Positions 21,731 through 32,863 of a DNA stretch of 64,000 bases are shown piece by piece. Origin of the DNA: Laguncularia racemosa (Eukaryota > Streptophyta > Magnoliopsida > Myrtales > Combretaceae); contig JBBMOL010000435.1 of NCBI GenBank assembly GCA_037954665.1, positions 186,001-250,000 of the forward strand, in the 5' to 3' direction. Each line of letters starts with the position of its first letter. Position 1 is the stretch's first letter. A program made the translations under genes and the position numbers. Under the pieces are notes generated by a model. That model did no database searches. It was not told the origin of the DNA and saw nothing but the letters and a program-made list of their open reading frames with translations.

Positions 21731-23152
21731 TGTTGATGACCGTAATCACACAAATTTAAAAATCCCTTTTCTACGACTCTCTGTTATGATCAAATAGGTA
21801 AGTGCACCTATCGATTGTAATAGTATAGAATTGTGTTCAGGTATCGTATCCTCAGGGATCAGCAAGTACCAATAATAACTCTAAACCGACTATCTAACCG
21901 CACCAATTTGAGAGGTTTAGTTTAAATTAAAAACACTTAACAAAACCTATAGCAATTAAAAATAACACAATAACTTGATTACTAAATCCGATAATTAAGA
22001 ACATACCCTACCCTTACTACTCCTTTAATTATCATGTAACTTTACCCTTTTATAAATCAGATAATGAACAATGGTTAACTCTAAACCGTGGAGTATCTAA
22101 CACTAAGCCAATGTTCTTCCCCAATTCATTAGCTCCTAACCTTAATCGCATTGATAAAGATTCCTCTTTTATCAAAATCAATTAAAATTACATTAACACT
22201 CTTGAACCCTCAACTAGGTCGAATTATCTAATTCAATCTAATACGAAAAATTTATGTTCTCTATCCCTAGATTACATACAAATTAATTTATTCATGCATG
22301 ATCTATTCAAACAAGAGATTTTCCAATCAACTTCTAAGAAATCAATGCAAACTCAATGCTGGCCATACATCAAATTAGCAACACTATATGAACAACATAA
22401 ATAAATTCAGAGAATTCTACTATTCATTAACTATGCAATCAATCCCATATTACATGACAATTAGAATTCGTAAGGTTCGGGTATGAAAGAAATTAGCCAC
22501 TCATGATTTTCAAGATACAACTCAATGAAGATGAAAAACCCGTGTGCATAAACACTTCAGAAGATAAGGATTAATCCGTTGATGTTGCTTTTCCCTTAGG
22601 TAAGCTTTCCTCGTCTCCTCCTCTTCTTTCTTTTCTTGTTTTTCTATCTGCTTCAGGTGTCTTTTTCACTTCCTTTTTGGTTTTTTTTTTTTTTGAACCC
22701 CCTCCTTCTAGAAAATGAATAGATATATATATATATGGAAATCAAAAAATCTCCTGAAACGGCCAAACTTTTCCATATACATGGTCTCAACCCATGGTTA
22801 TATACGGCCGTGCCTCGCAATAGTGTCTAAAATAATAAAGAACCCACGACTAATAACACACCACCGTGTACTTAAACCGTGTAAGCTTTTGTTGGTTTTT
22901 CAAGCTAAACACACGGCCGTGCTTTGGAAATACACGCTCGTGTACTTCCCCTGTTTCTTCCAAAAAGCAATTTTCTTCGTGTATTCTTCTCCGATTTCAA
23001 TCCAAGTCGATATCTCCTCTTAGAATGGTGGTCCCCATCCTTGAAACTGAAATATTTCTCTTTTAAGTATCAAAATTCTTCAAGATAACATCAACTTATT
23101 ACACAAACAAATAGAATTCATCTAAAATACAAGCGTTAATTTATACTTATCA
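21731..23152 (-). repeat. 5' LTR of element B
   Basis: The repeat is 1,422 bp and reads TGATAAG to CAACA on the minus strand. It matches the 3' LTR at 27849-29231. It contains CACGGCCGTG-type blocks at 22800-22930. ATGAG (23153-23157) on its outer side is the target duplication in C2's gag. Confidence 0.88.
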
Positions 23153-24270
23153 ATGAGACTATTCAGTTGGCCTTGAAAGTGGAGTGGCAAAGGAGGTCCA
23201 ACTTGTTTAGGGCTCCGAGCAGTAGGCCCAATGCTATTACTAGACCTATATTAGCTGACGGTTGATCAGGGGGAACAAAAGCGGTAGGTGAGGCAGTGAG
23301 AGCAGTGGACAAAACTACCCCAAATACTATTAGAGAAAATTTACCTACTAGGAAGGGTAAAGAGGTAATAACACCAGATGTGAGGCAGACTGTTCCTGGA
23401 TCTACTAGTGTAAAGGCAAGTCAGATCAAGTTCTTTAAATGCATGGGATTTGGGCATATGGCAGCATAGTGTCCAAATAAGAAGGTGATGACTGTTATGG
23501 AGGGCATTGGGGAAGATGTTGAGGATGACAATGAACAGATTGAACCTACAGATTTACCAACGGCACTGTAGGAGTATTATGATGACCAGACTACAAACGC
23601 ACATGAGGAGCGTACAGGTGAACAATATCTACCCATTAATGTGTTACGCAGGGCTCTAACTTTATCTCTTGATACTAGAGACATTCAGAGGGAGAACATA
23701 TTTCACACCTCTTGCAGAATCATAGGTAACCTTTGTGTACTCATCATTGATAGTGGTAGTTGCACGAATGTTATATCTGCTGCACTGGTAGACAAATTAC
23801 ATCTGTCTACTATTCCACATCCTAGCCCTTATAACTTGCATTGGCTGGATAATCGAGGTAGTATGTATGTTACACTTAGGGTGAAGGTTCCTGTGAGTGT
23901 TGGGCAGAAATATCATGATGAGATCTTATGTGATGTAGTCCCTATGCATGCATTCCATTTGCTGTTAGGTCGGCCTTGGTTGTTTGATCGACGGGTGTTA
24001 CATGATGGGTTTAGAAACACCTACATGTTTAGTATAGGCGAATCTCGCATAGTTTTGTCACCAATGACTCCATCTGAGGTACATCAGTTTCAGGAACAGA
24101 TTAGAACTACATCCACTATATTTGATAGCCGGAAGAGCAGGACAATAGAGACATTAGGGTTCAACTCCAAAATTGATCCTCCAGATTTGAGGGCAAATCT
24201 TTTAGAAGCCCGAGGAGATGATGGGAAAATTCCCGGCACCATTGACACTTTCAGAACTCGATTTGGATGA
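23153..24270 (+). pseudogene. C2 gag-protease, right part
   Basis: This continues the gag that starts at 27017; element B is inserted between the two parts. It has the gag tail (ETIQLALKVE-like region), a zinc knuckle with TAG at 23467-23469 replacing the Gln before its last Cys, and the protease (LIIDSGSCTNVIS near 23745, LLLGRPWLF near 23965). Other stops are TGA at 23263-23265 (C1 has CGA) and TAG at 23569-23571 (C1 has CAG). From 23641 the frame is open for 209 residues. After the protease the frame runs to PPDLRANLLEARGDDGK and ends at 24270, 52 bases inside the LTR. As in C1, RT, RNase H and integrase are absent. Confidence 0.85.
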
Positions 24271-25214
24271 TGATCTAAATTACTCATATTTTATGTCATT
24301 TCTTTTCATCTAATAAGTATTTGAGAAATAATCTTACAGGTATAATAATAATTCTCCATGGGATGCCAATATGTCCTACACTAGTTGATGGACACGGGAC
24401 ATCTTTAGATTTACAATCAAAGATCCGCTGTGATTGTTTCCATTCTGAAGCATTGGCTTATTAAGACTTATGATATTTTTGTACTTTGTAATTGTTTTAT
24501 AGACTATTTTAAGTTGTATTTTCTTTTAGGACACTTATTTTATTGTAATTTCCATTTAGGACCAGCCACCTTAAAAGTGGCAAACTTGTAAATTTTTACC
24601 ATTATCTAACCCTAGGAGTAACAGGTATAAATACTTGCTTATAGTAGGGTTTGAGGAGGCCATTTTTCATATTTGAAACATACACTTTACGTGTGGGAAT
24701 TAGGGTTCTTCCTAGTTCAATTTCTCTTATCAATTTCAATTCAAGAATTGGAATTGTGGTGAGTGCAACAAAGGGAAATTGTGAGTCATATCAATTTCTT
24801 ATTGTTGTGTTTTCATTTCATCACTAGTGAGTCATATCTAGGGTTGATTTGGAAGTTCCTGGTCAGATTTTTTATTGCATTTGTGATCAATTATCTTGTT
24901 ATAGGATTGATTTCTTTAGTGCTTGATCTTATCATCTCATTGGTAGCGTAATTTGTGCTTGTTGGAAGATGATATATCACGGTTTTGGTTCTTTTCTTCT
25001 TCATATAGTTCAAGTGGAATTCACTTGATTTTATTGTTATTTAGTGAAGGTGATCATTATTGGATGATGATTGCATCTTTGAACCTTTGGATTTCATCAA
25101 ATTTCCATTAGGGCTCACATAAATTCCATTTCAATTAGACTGGTTTGTATGTGAGTTGAAGTTTGTTTTCTTTGATTCATTTGATTGTGCTTAGACTTGG
25201 TTTTGAGCACATCA
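24219..25214 (+). repeat. 3' LTR of C2
   Basis: The repeat is 996 bp from TGATGGG, behind the purine tract CGAGGAGA, to GCACATCA. It is clearly related to the C1 LTRs, though diverged; TATAAATA is at 24626-24633. The bases behind it, ACAAA (25215-25219), should be the target duplication; the left partner falls in or before the gap. Confidence 0.85.
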
Positions 25215-25505
25215 ACAAAGGAGAAATATATAATAGAAATGAGTCTTCATGATGTCGGTCTTCAAGATACTTTTGAATTAGGCCCCGTTGTAGATCCTGA
25301 CTCACTCAAAAGTATAGGTGATTTGGTATCCTGTAGGACTGATAAGTGAGCCTACTGAAATGCACTACAATTATAATGTAAAGATGTAGAAAATAGATTA
25401 GTTTTCTCAAGATTTGGTTCCTCAAGCAAGATTCTCAAAACTAAATTATGGAGACCCTTAGTTCGGGCCTTGGTGATAGGTCCTGTAGGAGTCTGATTCC
25501 TATCA
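25215..25505 (-). repeat. Element D: start of its 3' LTR, cut by C2
   Basis: On the minus strand, TGATAGGAATC begins at 25505 directly after the purine tract CCCAAGGAGA, just as TGATGGG does in C1 and C2. Only 291 bp are present before C2's LTR, so C2 appears to have landed inside this LTR. The last 51 codons of D's pol frame lie in it. Confidence 0.65.
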
Positions 25506-26009
25506 TCTCCTTGGGCTTTTGGAAGATTTGCCCTCAAATTTGATAGGTCTTCATGCAAGTCATATGATAAGTATGGTGATAGATCTAAGACATTAATGGT
25601 CGCTGATACTCCATACTCTCCTAGTAACTCTATACGATAGGCATTGTCATTGATGCACTTTAAAACCCTGAATGGTTAGTCTGACCTGGGAGACAACTTC
25701 TGTGACTTCTTATGTGGAAACCTATCCTTGCTAAGATTAATCCAGATTAAGTCACCTGGATTATAAAGAAGAACTTTCCTGTGTCTGTTTCCTTGGATTC
25801 TCTGCTGTTCTTGGGTCTTCTGAAGGTGTTCAGTTGTCCTATCATGGATGTGCTGAATTTTTTTTTGGCTCGGTTACCTCCACTAAGACTCTCTTCCTTT
25901 GTCGCTGGTCTAGCTATAAAATCCAATGGAATAGAAGGATTATAGCCATAAAAAAAATTCAAAGGGAGACTTACTGGTTGAACTATGAGTAGACCTATTG
26001 TAAGCGAAC
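25506..26009 (-). pseudogene. Element D integrase, C-terminal end (CRM-like)
   Basis: The frame reads GYNPSIPLDFIARPATKEES (near 25950-25890), then a C-terminal region with FRVLKCINDNAYRIELLGEY (near 25670-25620) and ATINVLDLSPY (near 25600-25565), and NLRANLPKAQGDD (near 25545-25500). The last motif resembles the CR motif at the integrase end of centromeric chromoviruses, which also run into the LTR. Stops or shifts occur near 25860 and 25680. No ordinary chromodomain is seen. The piece is cut by the gap; the second copy continues at 60393. Confidence 0.72.
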
Positions 26010-26509
26010 NNNNNNNNNNNNNNNNNNNNNNNNNNNNNNNNNNNNNNNNNNNNNNNNNNNNNNNNNNNNNNNNNNNNNNNNNNNNNNNNNNNNNNNNNNN
26101 NNNNNNNNNNNNNNNNNNNNNNNNNNNNNNNNNNNNNNNNNNNNNNNNNNNNNNNNNNNNNNNNNNNNNNNNNNNNNNNNNNNNNNNNNNNNNNNNNNNN
26201 NNNNNNNNNNNNNNNNNNNNNNNNNNNNNNNNNNNNNNNNNNNNNNNNNNNNNNNNNNNNNNNNNNNNNNNNNNNNNNNNNNNNNNNNNNNNNNNNNNNN
26301 NNNNNNNNNNNNNNNNNNNNNNNNNNNNNNNNNNNNNNNNNNNNNNNNNNNNNNNNNNNNNNNNNNNNNNNNNNNNNNNNNNNNNNNNNNNNNNNNNNNN
26401 NNNNNNNNNNNNNNNNNNNNNNNNNNNNNNNNNNNNNNNNNNNNNNNNNNNNNNNNNNNNNNNNNNNNNNNNNNNNNNNNNNNNNNNNNNNNNNNNNNNN
26501 NNNNNNNNN
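26010..26509. other. Assembly gap, 500 N
   Basis: Exactly 500 unknown bases, a standard placeholder length. The left flank is inside D's integrase (right side of the nest) and the right flank is in C2's leader (left side of the nest). The join is therefore not colinear with the nest and does not represent a measured distance. Confidence 0.97.
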
Positions 26510-27016
26510 AAAATTTTGGAAGGGGAAATTTGTGAAGGGTTTGAATTTTAAATTTGAATTACTGCTTTTGTGTAAAGTGGGGTTTAAAAATTTTGTTTTG
26601 GAAGTGGATTACATTTGTTATTATTGCCGTGGAAGTGGAGTGCATTTTGTTTGTTGTTGTTGCCGTGGGAGTGGATTCTTATAACGTGAGTGTGTCAATA
26701 TTGTTTGAAATAAAGTGTGGTGTGTGTATTGTGTAAGTGGCGGTGTAAGTCAAATTGGAGTGGAGTTGTTTGTGTCGTGGGTGTCTTGTGGAAATTGGAA
26801 AAAAAAAAGTGTTTGCACCGTGATGTGTTAATGTGTTGTGGAGAAGAGTGCTATACGTGGATTGTAATAGCATACTTGTGTTTTGAGTGAAGTTAAGTGG
26901 AGTTGTTTGTTTTCCTTTTGTAGTGGCTATTGTGTGGCATTAAAGGAAGTGTGGCTGTGAGGTGTGCTTCTTTACTTCAAATTGTCTTTGAGGTTCAATA
27001 TACCGAGTCTACAACT
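26510..27016 (+). other. C2 untranslated leader (partial)
   Basis: This is T/G-rich sequence without an ORF, related to the C1 leader. TTGCCGTGGAAGT is at 26624 and a one-base variant at 26660. The 5' LTR and primer site of C2 are missing in the gap. A noisy inverted relative of this leader is at 63541-64000. Confidence 0.7.
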
Positions 27017-27848
27017 ATGTCGAATGATAGCGTGAATGGGGGAATTGGCGATGAAGCCAATAGTTAGGTTGGTGGAGGTCAGGGTCATAATGTTGCAGGT
27101 AGGAGGACTTTGGACGAATAGCTCTAGGATCTTACTACCATAGTTGCTACTCTGGCAACTAGGATTGGCAGAATGACATTACCACAACCACCAGTGGTAA
27201 ACCATCATGCACTACTCGGGTAGCTCCATAAATCCTCATCGAGATAGAGTAATGGGAGATGGAAATCTAAATAAAAGGATGGTGTAGTAGCATCTTCCAT
27301 ACAGGGAAGAAAGGGACGACAATTTTGGGGCTAATTCATATCAAATAGGGATTTCAAGCCACCTCGAGGCTTGGAGTATGCGAAACTACAGATGCCTTCT
27401 TATGATAGCAAGAGATCAATTGATGATTATTTAGATTGGTGAGGACAAGGTTGAGGGTCTCTTTGAATGTTATGAGATTGATGATAATAACTAGGGTCCG
27501 ATTGGCTGCTTTCGAGTTTATAGGGTACGCTGCATTATGGTGGAAGAATCTGATTATCAGCAGGCGTAGGGATGGAGAGGCTGAGATTCAGACATAGATG
27601 GGACATGGAAAGGGTATTGAGAAAAAGGTTCATTCCTGAGAACTACAAATAGGAACTGCTTATGCGACTATAGACCATTGAGGTAGGGAGGTAAGATAGT
27701 AGATGATTATGTGTAGGAATTTGAAACCCTCATGATTAGGTGTGGGTCCGTTGAACCTCCAGAATAAACCGTAACATGCTTCGTCTTAGGCATGAAATAT
27801 GAAATAGCGTGTGTTGTTGAGTTGCAGCGCTATAGTACACTTGATGAA
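27017..27848 (+). pseudogene. C2 gag, left part
   Basis: ATG 27017 (MSND) starts a gag that aligns with C1's. In-frame TAG codons stand at 27065, 27119, 27125, 27650 and 27714 and a TAA at 27765, in each case where C1 has CAG or CAA. Extra or missing bases near 27220 and 27430 shift the frame. It ends at ATGAA (27844-27848), where element B is inserted; the right part is 23153-24270. Confidence 0.82.
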
Positions 27849-29231
27849 TGTTGATGACCATAATCACACAAATTTAAAAATCCCTTTTCTATGACTCTCT
27901 GTTACGATCAAATAGGCAAGTGCACCTATCGATTGTAATAGTATAGAATAGTGTTCGGGTATCGTATCCTCAGGGATTAGCAAGTACCAAAAATAACTCT
28001 AAAACCGACTATCTAAACCGCACAATTTAAGAGGTTTCAGTTTAAATTAAAAACATGTAACAAAAACCTATAGCAATTAAAAATAACACAATAACTTGAT
28101 TACTAAATTCCGATAATTTAAGAACATACCCTACCCTTACTACTCCTTTAATTATCATGTAACTTTACCCTTTTCATAAATCAGATAAAAGCAAGGGTTA
28201 ACCAAAAAACGCGGAGTATCTAAACAAGCCAATTTTTCTTCCCAAAATTTCATTAGCCCTAAGAAATCGCATTAAAAAAATTCCTCTTTATCAAAATCAA
28301 TTAAACGCTTAACCTTTTGCCCCCCCAATTAGTCAATTTTAAATTAAATCAATACGGAAAATTTATTTTTTCCTATCCCTAGTTACATACAAATTCCTTT
28401 ATTCATGCTTTGATCTATTCAAACAAGAATTTTCCAATCAACTTTAAAAAAATCAATGAAAAATCAAGCTGACCATAATCAAATTAGAAACACAATGAAC
28501 AACTGAATAAATAAAAAGGAATTCCACATTAAAAACTAGAAATCAATCCCATATTACATGAAATAAAGAATTTGTAAGGGTTTCGGGTAGAAAAAAATTA
28601 GCCACTCATGATTTTCAAAAAAACTCAATAAAGATAAAAAAACCCGGTGCAAAAAACACTTTGGGAAGAAAAGGTTAACCTTTGTGTTACTTTTCCCTTA
28701 GGTAAGCTTTCCCTGCTCCTCCCTTCTTTCTTGTCCGTTTTTTATCTGCTTCAGTGTCTTTTTCCTTCCTTTTTCGGTTTTTTTTTTGAACCCCCCCTTC
28801 TAAAAAACGAAGAGATAAAATTAGGGAAAATAAAAAAATCTCCTGAAACGGCCAAATTTTTTCCATATACCCCCGGTCTCAACCCTGGTTATACAGGGCC
28901 GTGCCTTGCAATAGTGTTGAAATAATAAAGAACCAGGGCTAATAACCCGATCTGTCTTAAATCGTTTAAAGCTTCTTTGGTTTTTTTCAAGCCAAACACA
29001 CCCGGGCTTTGGAAAATACAACCCGTGTACTTCCCTTGTTTTTTTCCAAAAAGCAATTTTTTTTTCCCTTATTCTTCTCCGATTTAAATCCAATCGATAT
29101 CCCTCTCAAATAGTGGTCCCCCTCATTGAAATGAAATATTTCTTTTTTAAGAAAAAATTTTCTTCAAGATAACATCAACTTATTACTAAACAAAGAATTC
29201 ATCAAATACAAGTGTTAATTTATATTTATCA
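27849..29231 (-). repeat. 3' LTR of element B
   Basis: Matches 21731-23152 from TGTTGATGACC to TTATCA, accurately until about 28180 and with many small errors after that. On its right is the purine tract (reverse of AACCCCCAAATTT, 29232-29244) and a weak hairpin around TCCT (29255-29266). This order shows it is the 3' LTR, so the internal region lies to the right. Confidence 0.85.
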
Positions 29232-32200
29232 AACCCCCAAATTTAAAACGTTTGCATGTCCTCAAGTAGACAAAAAATAAAAAAAAAAAACTAAAGAAAA
29301 CCCCGGAAACAAATTTTCATTAACCAGAAATCAAAATTTCTTTTTGATCATTGATTCTATAGTTTACCCCCCCATAATATGCAATCTCTACTAAATCCCC
29401 CCATTTTTTTGTTTACAGGATGCAAATACCGGAAATTTTTAAGGCTAATCCAAGTGACTTAAAACATACTCTCATCATTTAAAACACAAATTCCCAAAAG
29501 TAAAAATCGAACATAGATCGGGCCCAGTATGTAAAGTATACTTCCCTTTTAAACTACCCCCTATAAGCAATGCAAAGGAGAAAGAAATTTTGTATCCACT
29601 TATTCCCCTGGATTTTTCTTTTCTTTAGTCCCTTTTAAAAAAAATTAGGAGATTTTCCATTAAGTACTTAACTTTTTAACCGACCATGTAAAAAAATTTT
29701 CAACGAAAATTTCCACTCACACTCATTAACAACTTATCCCCTCACGTAAAAGGGCGTCCCTGGTTTTTTCTTGTTCAGTCAAGTCAACTATCTATTTTCT
29801 TAAACCTTTCAACTAAAATGGTTTTTTTTTGGCATAAGTCCCAAACCAATGACTTGGCTACTAGGTTTTAAGATCCCCCTTCAACCCTCTACCATTTTAA
29901 ATTAATTAATTTCAATTACAGTTTAAATTAATTCATTTTTCTCAATTTTTTCTCATGACCCTGAGCACTTTCAGCCATTGTCCGAGTTCATCCCCAAGTC
30001 AATAGATTTTTTCCCCTCAAGAGGGCACCCCTCGGGTTTTAATATGAGAAATGAAGCCATTTCTAAATTTTTTTTTTTTTTAAAAGATAATTACCCCCCA
30101 AATTTTCAGTTCCAATAATTCGAAAAAAAACACAAGTTACAAGTACCCTCTACCCCTTTTATTAAAATTGCTAACTCACATTAATGGCAAAAGAAAGAGC
30201 ATACTAAACCTACTAGAGATCTTAATTCACTCTCAATTCTCGAAATAACTGCTTAAACAGCAAGAATTCTCTTCATTTGGTTTTTTTTTCAAACTTGGGT
30301 AATTCTGCAAGTATTTTAAAAAAAATAAGAGAATAAACTTTTGAAAAATTCCTAAAAATTTTTCCCAGCCAGTATAACAAAATCTTGCAAAATTTCTTAT
30401 TTTAGTAATTCATTAAAACTCTTAATGGGGAAACTTTATAATTTTGATTTTTAAACCTTATTTTTCATGCTTCTTATCCAGTTTCCTCCCCCACACTTAA
30501 TTTAGCATTGTCCCTAATGCAAAAATGAACACACAAAAAGGGAAGAAAAGGGAAATAAAAGAGAAGGAGAAACGGACTCCCCTGGATCGGATCAACGCGC
30601 ATCCGGCACCCACTTTGTAAAGAACTCAAATAATACATTCATCGCACGGGCCCATGATTCTTGAAAAAAAACCCCAAATATTTACCCTCCCCAAATCTTG
30701 TCTGCCACTAAAGTATGTATTTCACAATTTAACAGAATCTCTGAAATAAAAAAAACCAAAAAGGAAAAAAAAGAAGAAAGAAAAGAAATAAAATTAAAGC
30801 ATAAAGAAAGAACAATAATAGATCCAACCCTTGTTTTAATGCAAAGTCGACAAAAAAAGAAAACATAAAACCCTAAAGGATTCAAAAAGTTAACCCCCAA
30901 AAATATTCTTCAATCCTCCCTCATTCCAGTCATCTCGAGACCGCCTTTTTCAGCGGAGGAAACCCTGAAACTTGTGTATTTGCATCGACCCAAATGTCTT
31001 CATGCTCGAACAATTGCAAGATGTAAGTTAATCCAATTTGTCACCCAACTTAGTAAAAAAATTTTTAAATAAACTTTTAAATCACTTTGTTTTTTTTTTA
31101 ATTTTGTTTTGTTCTCCTTCAATCCCTGAACGGGGTCTTTAATTCCCCTATAGTTTTCTGGACTTCATCTTCTTAGTCCTTTCCCCTTTGGGTAGCCTTT
31201 CTTCTTCACCTTCCCCGGCCTCAGCTTTTTGGGTTGGGGTCATCCTCTCATTTCACCCATCTCATCAGGGATCTTCCTCTTTGTTTGAGTTTATGACCTC
31301 CCCCAATAATGGGTGCAGCTGATACCCCGAATAGTCATTCCAATAAAATTTAGGGTTTTCGCAACGGGGAATAGCTCAAATTTTTTTCAAAATCTGGATA
31401 ATCCAGGTACCCCACAAAGTTCCCCATTCCCTGTTTCTTGTGGGAAGAAAAAAATGCAGTAAACACCCCGACTTTGATGAGTCCCCATTTTCTACCCCAA
31501 ACGGGAAACACATCCCTAGCATTGACCACTCCTTCCAAATCAGTATGCCCGTAGTGGAACGAGCAAAATGTAATGAAGCACCCAAAGGATACCGCCAAAG
31601 GGGGAACCTTTTTGTAGAAGAAGAATGTGATGCCAATCCCAATTGTGGAAATTTTCTCTTGCCCGAAACCTAGGGGAAACCCAAAGGAATTGAGGAAGGG
31701 AAGAGGGGGAAAAATGTAGATTCATAGATATCCAGGGTTTTAAAAAATCCATAATTTGAATATCTCCTTTTAACCCATCCCAAAGGAACCAACTTCATTA
31801 TCTATCCACACCGGGGGCCCCTTATGGGAAGGTAGCATAAAGGGGGGTGTTGGGCCCAATAGTTTTTTTTTCCTTTGATAGAAAACAACTCACCCCAAGC
31901 GGGGTCATGCAGAGCCCCTAAACTCTGACGAATTAAAAACCCGCCCCATAACATCCCTCAAACCACATTTGGTCAACGATTTTGTGCTTTGTGGTTTTTG
32001 GTAGTTCCCCGAGCTCGCCCTTTATTTTTAAAGGGGATAGTAATCGCCCCCTACACTACGGCCTCGTCTTACGGTGCCTCTTCTGGCAACAACTTTACCC
32101 GAGGATCTGGAGAACAAAACAAAAAAAAAAAAAAAACAAAAGAAAAAAAACCAGAAAAAACCCTTCTCGAGGTGATAATAAGATCATCCCAAAAATTTTT

Positions 32201-32750
32201 CCAAAAAAACACTCCCCCTTTTTATGACAGAAAATATAAAAAAAGAGTTATAATCCAAGGAAAAAACCCAAAAATTAATTTAATTTGCAAAAACAGCCCA
32301 GCACACACCCCAACCCCAAGAAACGCCCATAACGCCCGTGTATTCAGATCACACTTTCCCACCTAAATTTTAAAAAAAAAAACCTTGAAACAATCCAGTA
32401 AAATCAATCAATTTAAAAAATTTCCAGCACAGAAATCCATTCCTTACACTTTTTTTATGTGAATGCATCTAAAAATCGACCAAATTAATCAAAAGGTAAA
32501 ACCCGGTTTTGTCCAAAAACAAAAAAAAATCATCATAATTCCACACAAAAAGTTGACAGATTTCGAAGTAAGGAAGATAAATCATCAACAATAAATAAAT
32601 CAAAACAAAACCCCCTTATTAGAAACATAGAAAGTGTTCTTTATTTCAACATTAAGAAAATAAAGAGATTTGAGAAGAAAAGAGAGACCTACCTTAAAAA
32701 ATCCAAAGGGAAAAGGGTCGGAAATCACAAAAGAATTAGTAGGATGAAGA
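29232..32750 (-). other. Element B: 3' region, low sequence quality
   Basis: About 3.5 kb lie between the 3' LTR and the point where C1 is inserted; with 8627-9214 this gives about 4.1 kb after integrase. Athila elements often carry an extra (env-like or unknown) ORF here. Only short open pieces remain on the minus strand at 31350-31752, and I do not recognise a domain. At 30485-30520 is a second purine tract (reverse of CCTCCCCCACACTTAA) with the inverted repeat GCATT/AATGC next to it, like the internal module of element A. Error density prevents any claim of a gene. Confidence 0.5.
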
Positions 32751-32863
32751 TGATGGGAAAATTTCGGGCCCCGCAACCTCTTCAAAACCAATTTGGATGA
32801 TTAACCAAATTGCTCTTTTTATCTTTTCTTTATTTCTAATAAACTTTTAGAATAATTTAAGTA

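Larger units (their letters stand above)
8627..23152 (-). mobile_element. Element B: Athila-like Ty3/gypsy element (clean part, contains A(-))
   Basis: Read on the minus strand: 5' LTR (21731-23152), tRNA-Asp primer site, gag, protease, RT, RNase H, the inserted A(-) element, integrase, and the start of a long 3' region. C1 then interrupts it at 8626. The remaining 3' region and the 3' LTR lie at 29232-32750 and 27849-29231. Without inserts the element would be about 12 kb, normal for Athila. It lies inside C2's gag, with ATGAG at 23153-23157 and ATGAA at 27844-27848 as target duplication. Many in-frame stops make it inactive. Confidence 0.85.

Noticed and set aside
26010..26551. Open frame running through the N block
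   Set aside because: Unknown bases only; no coding evidence.
31376..31752. Overlapping short ORFs on both strands as a novel small gene cluster
   Set aside because: They lie in error-rich sequence inside B's 3' region with no clean copy for support.
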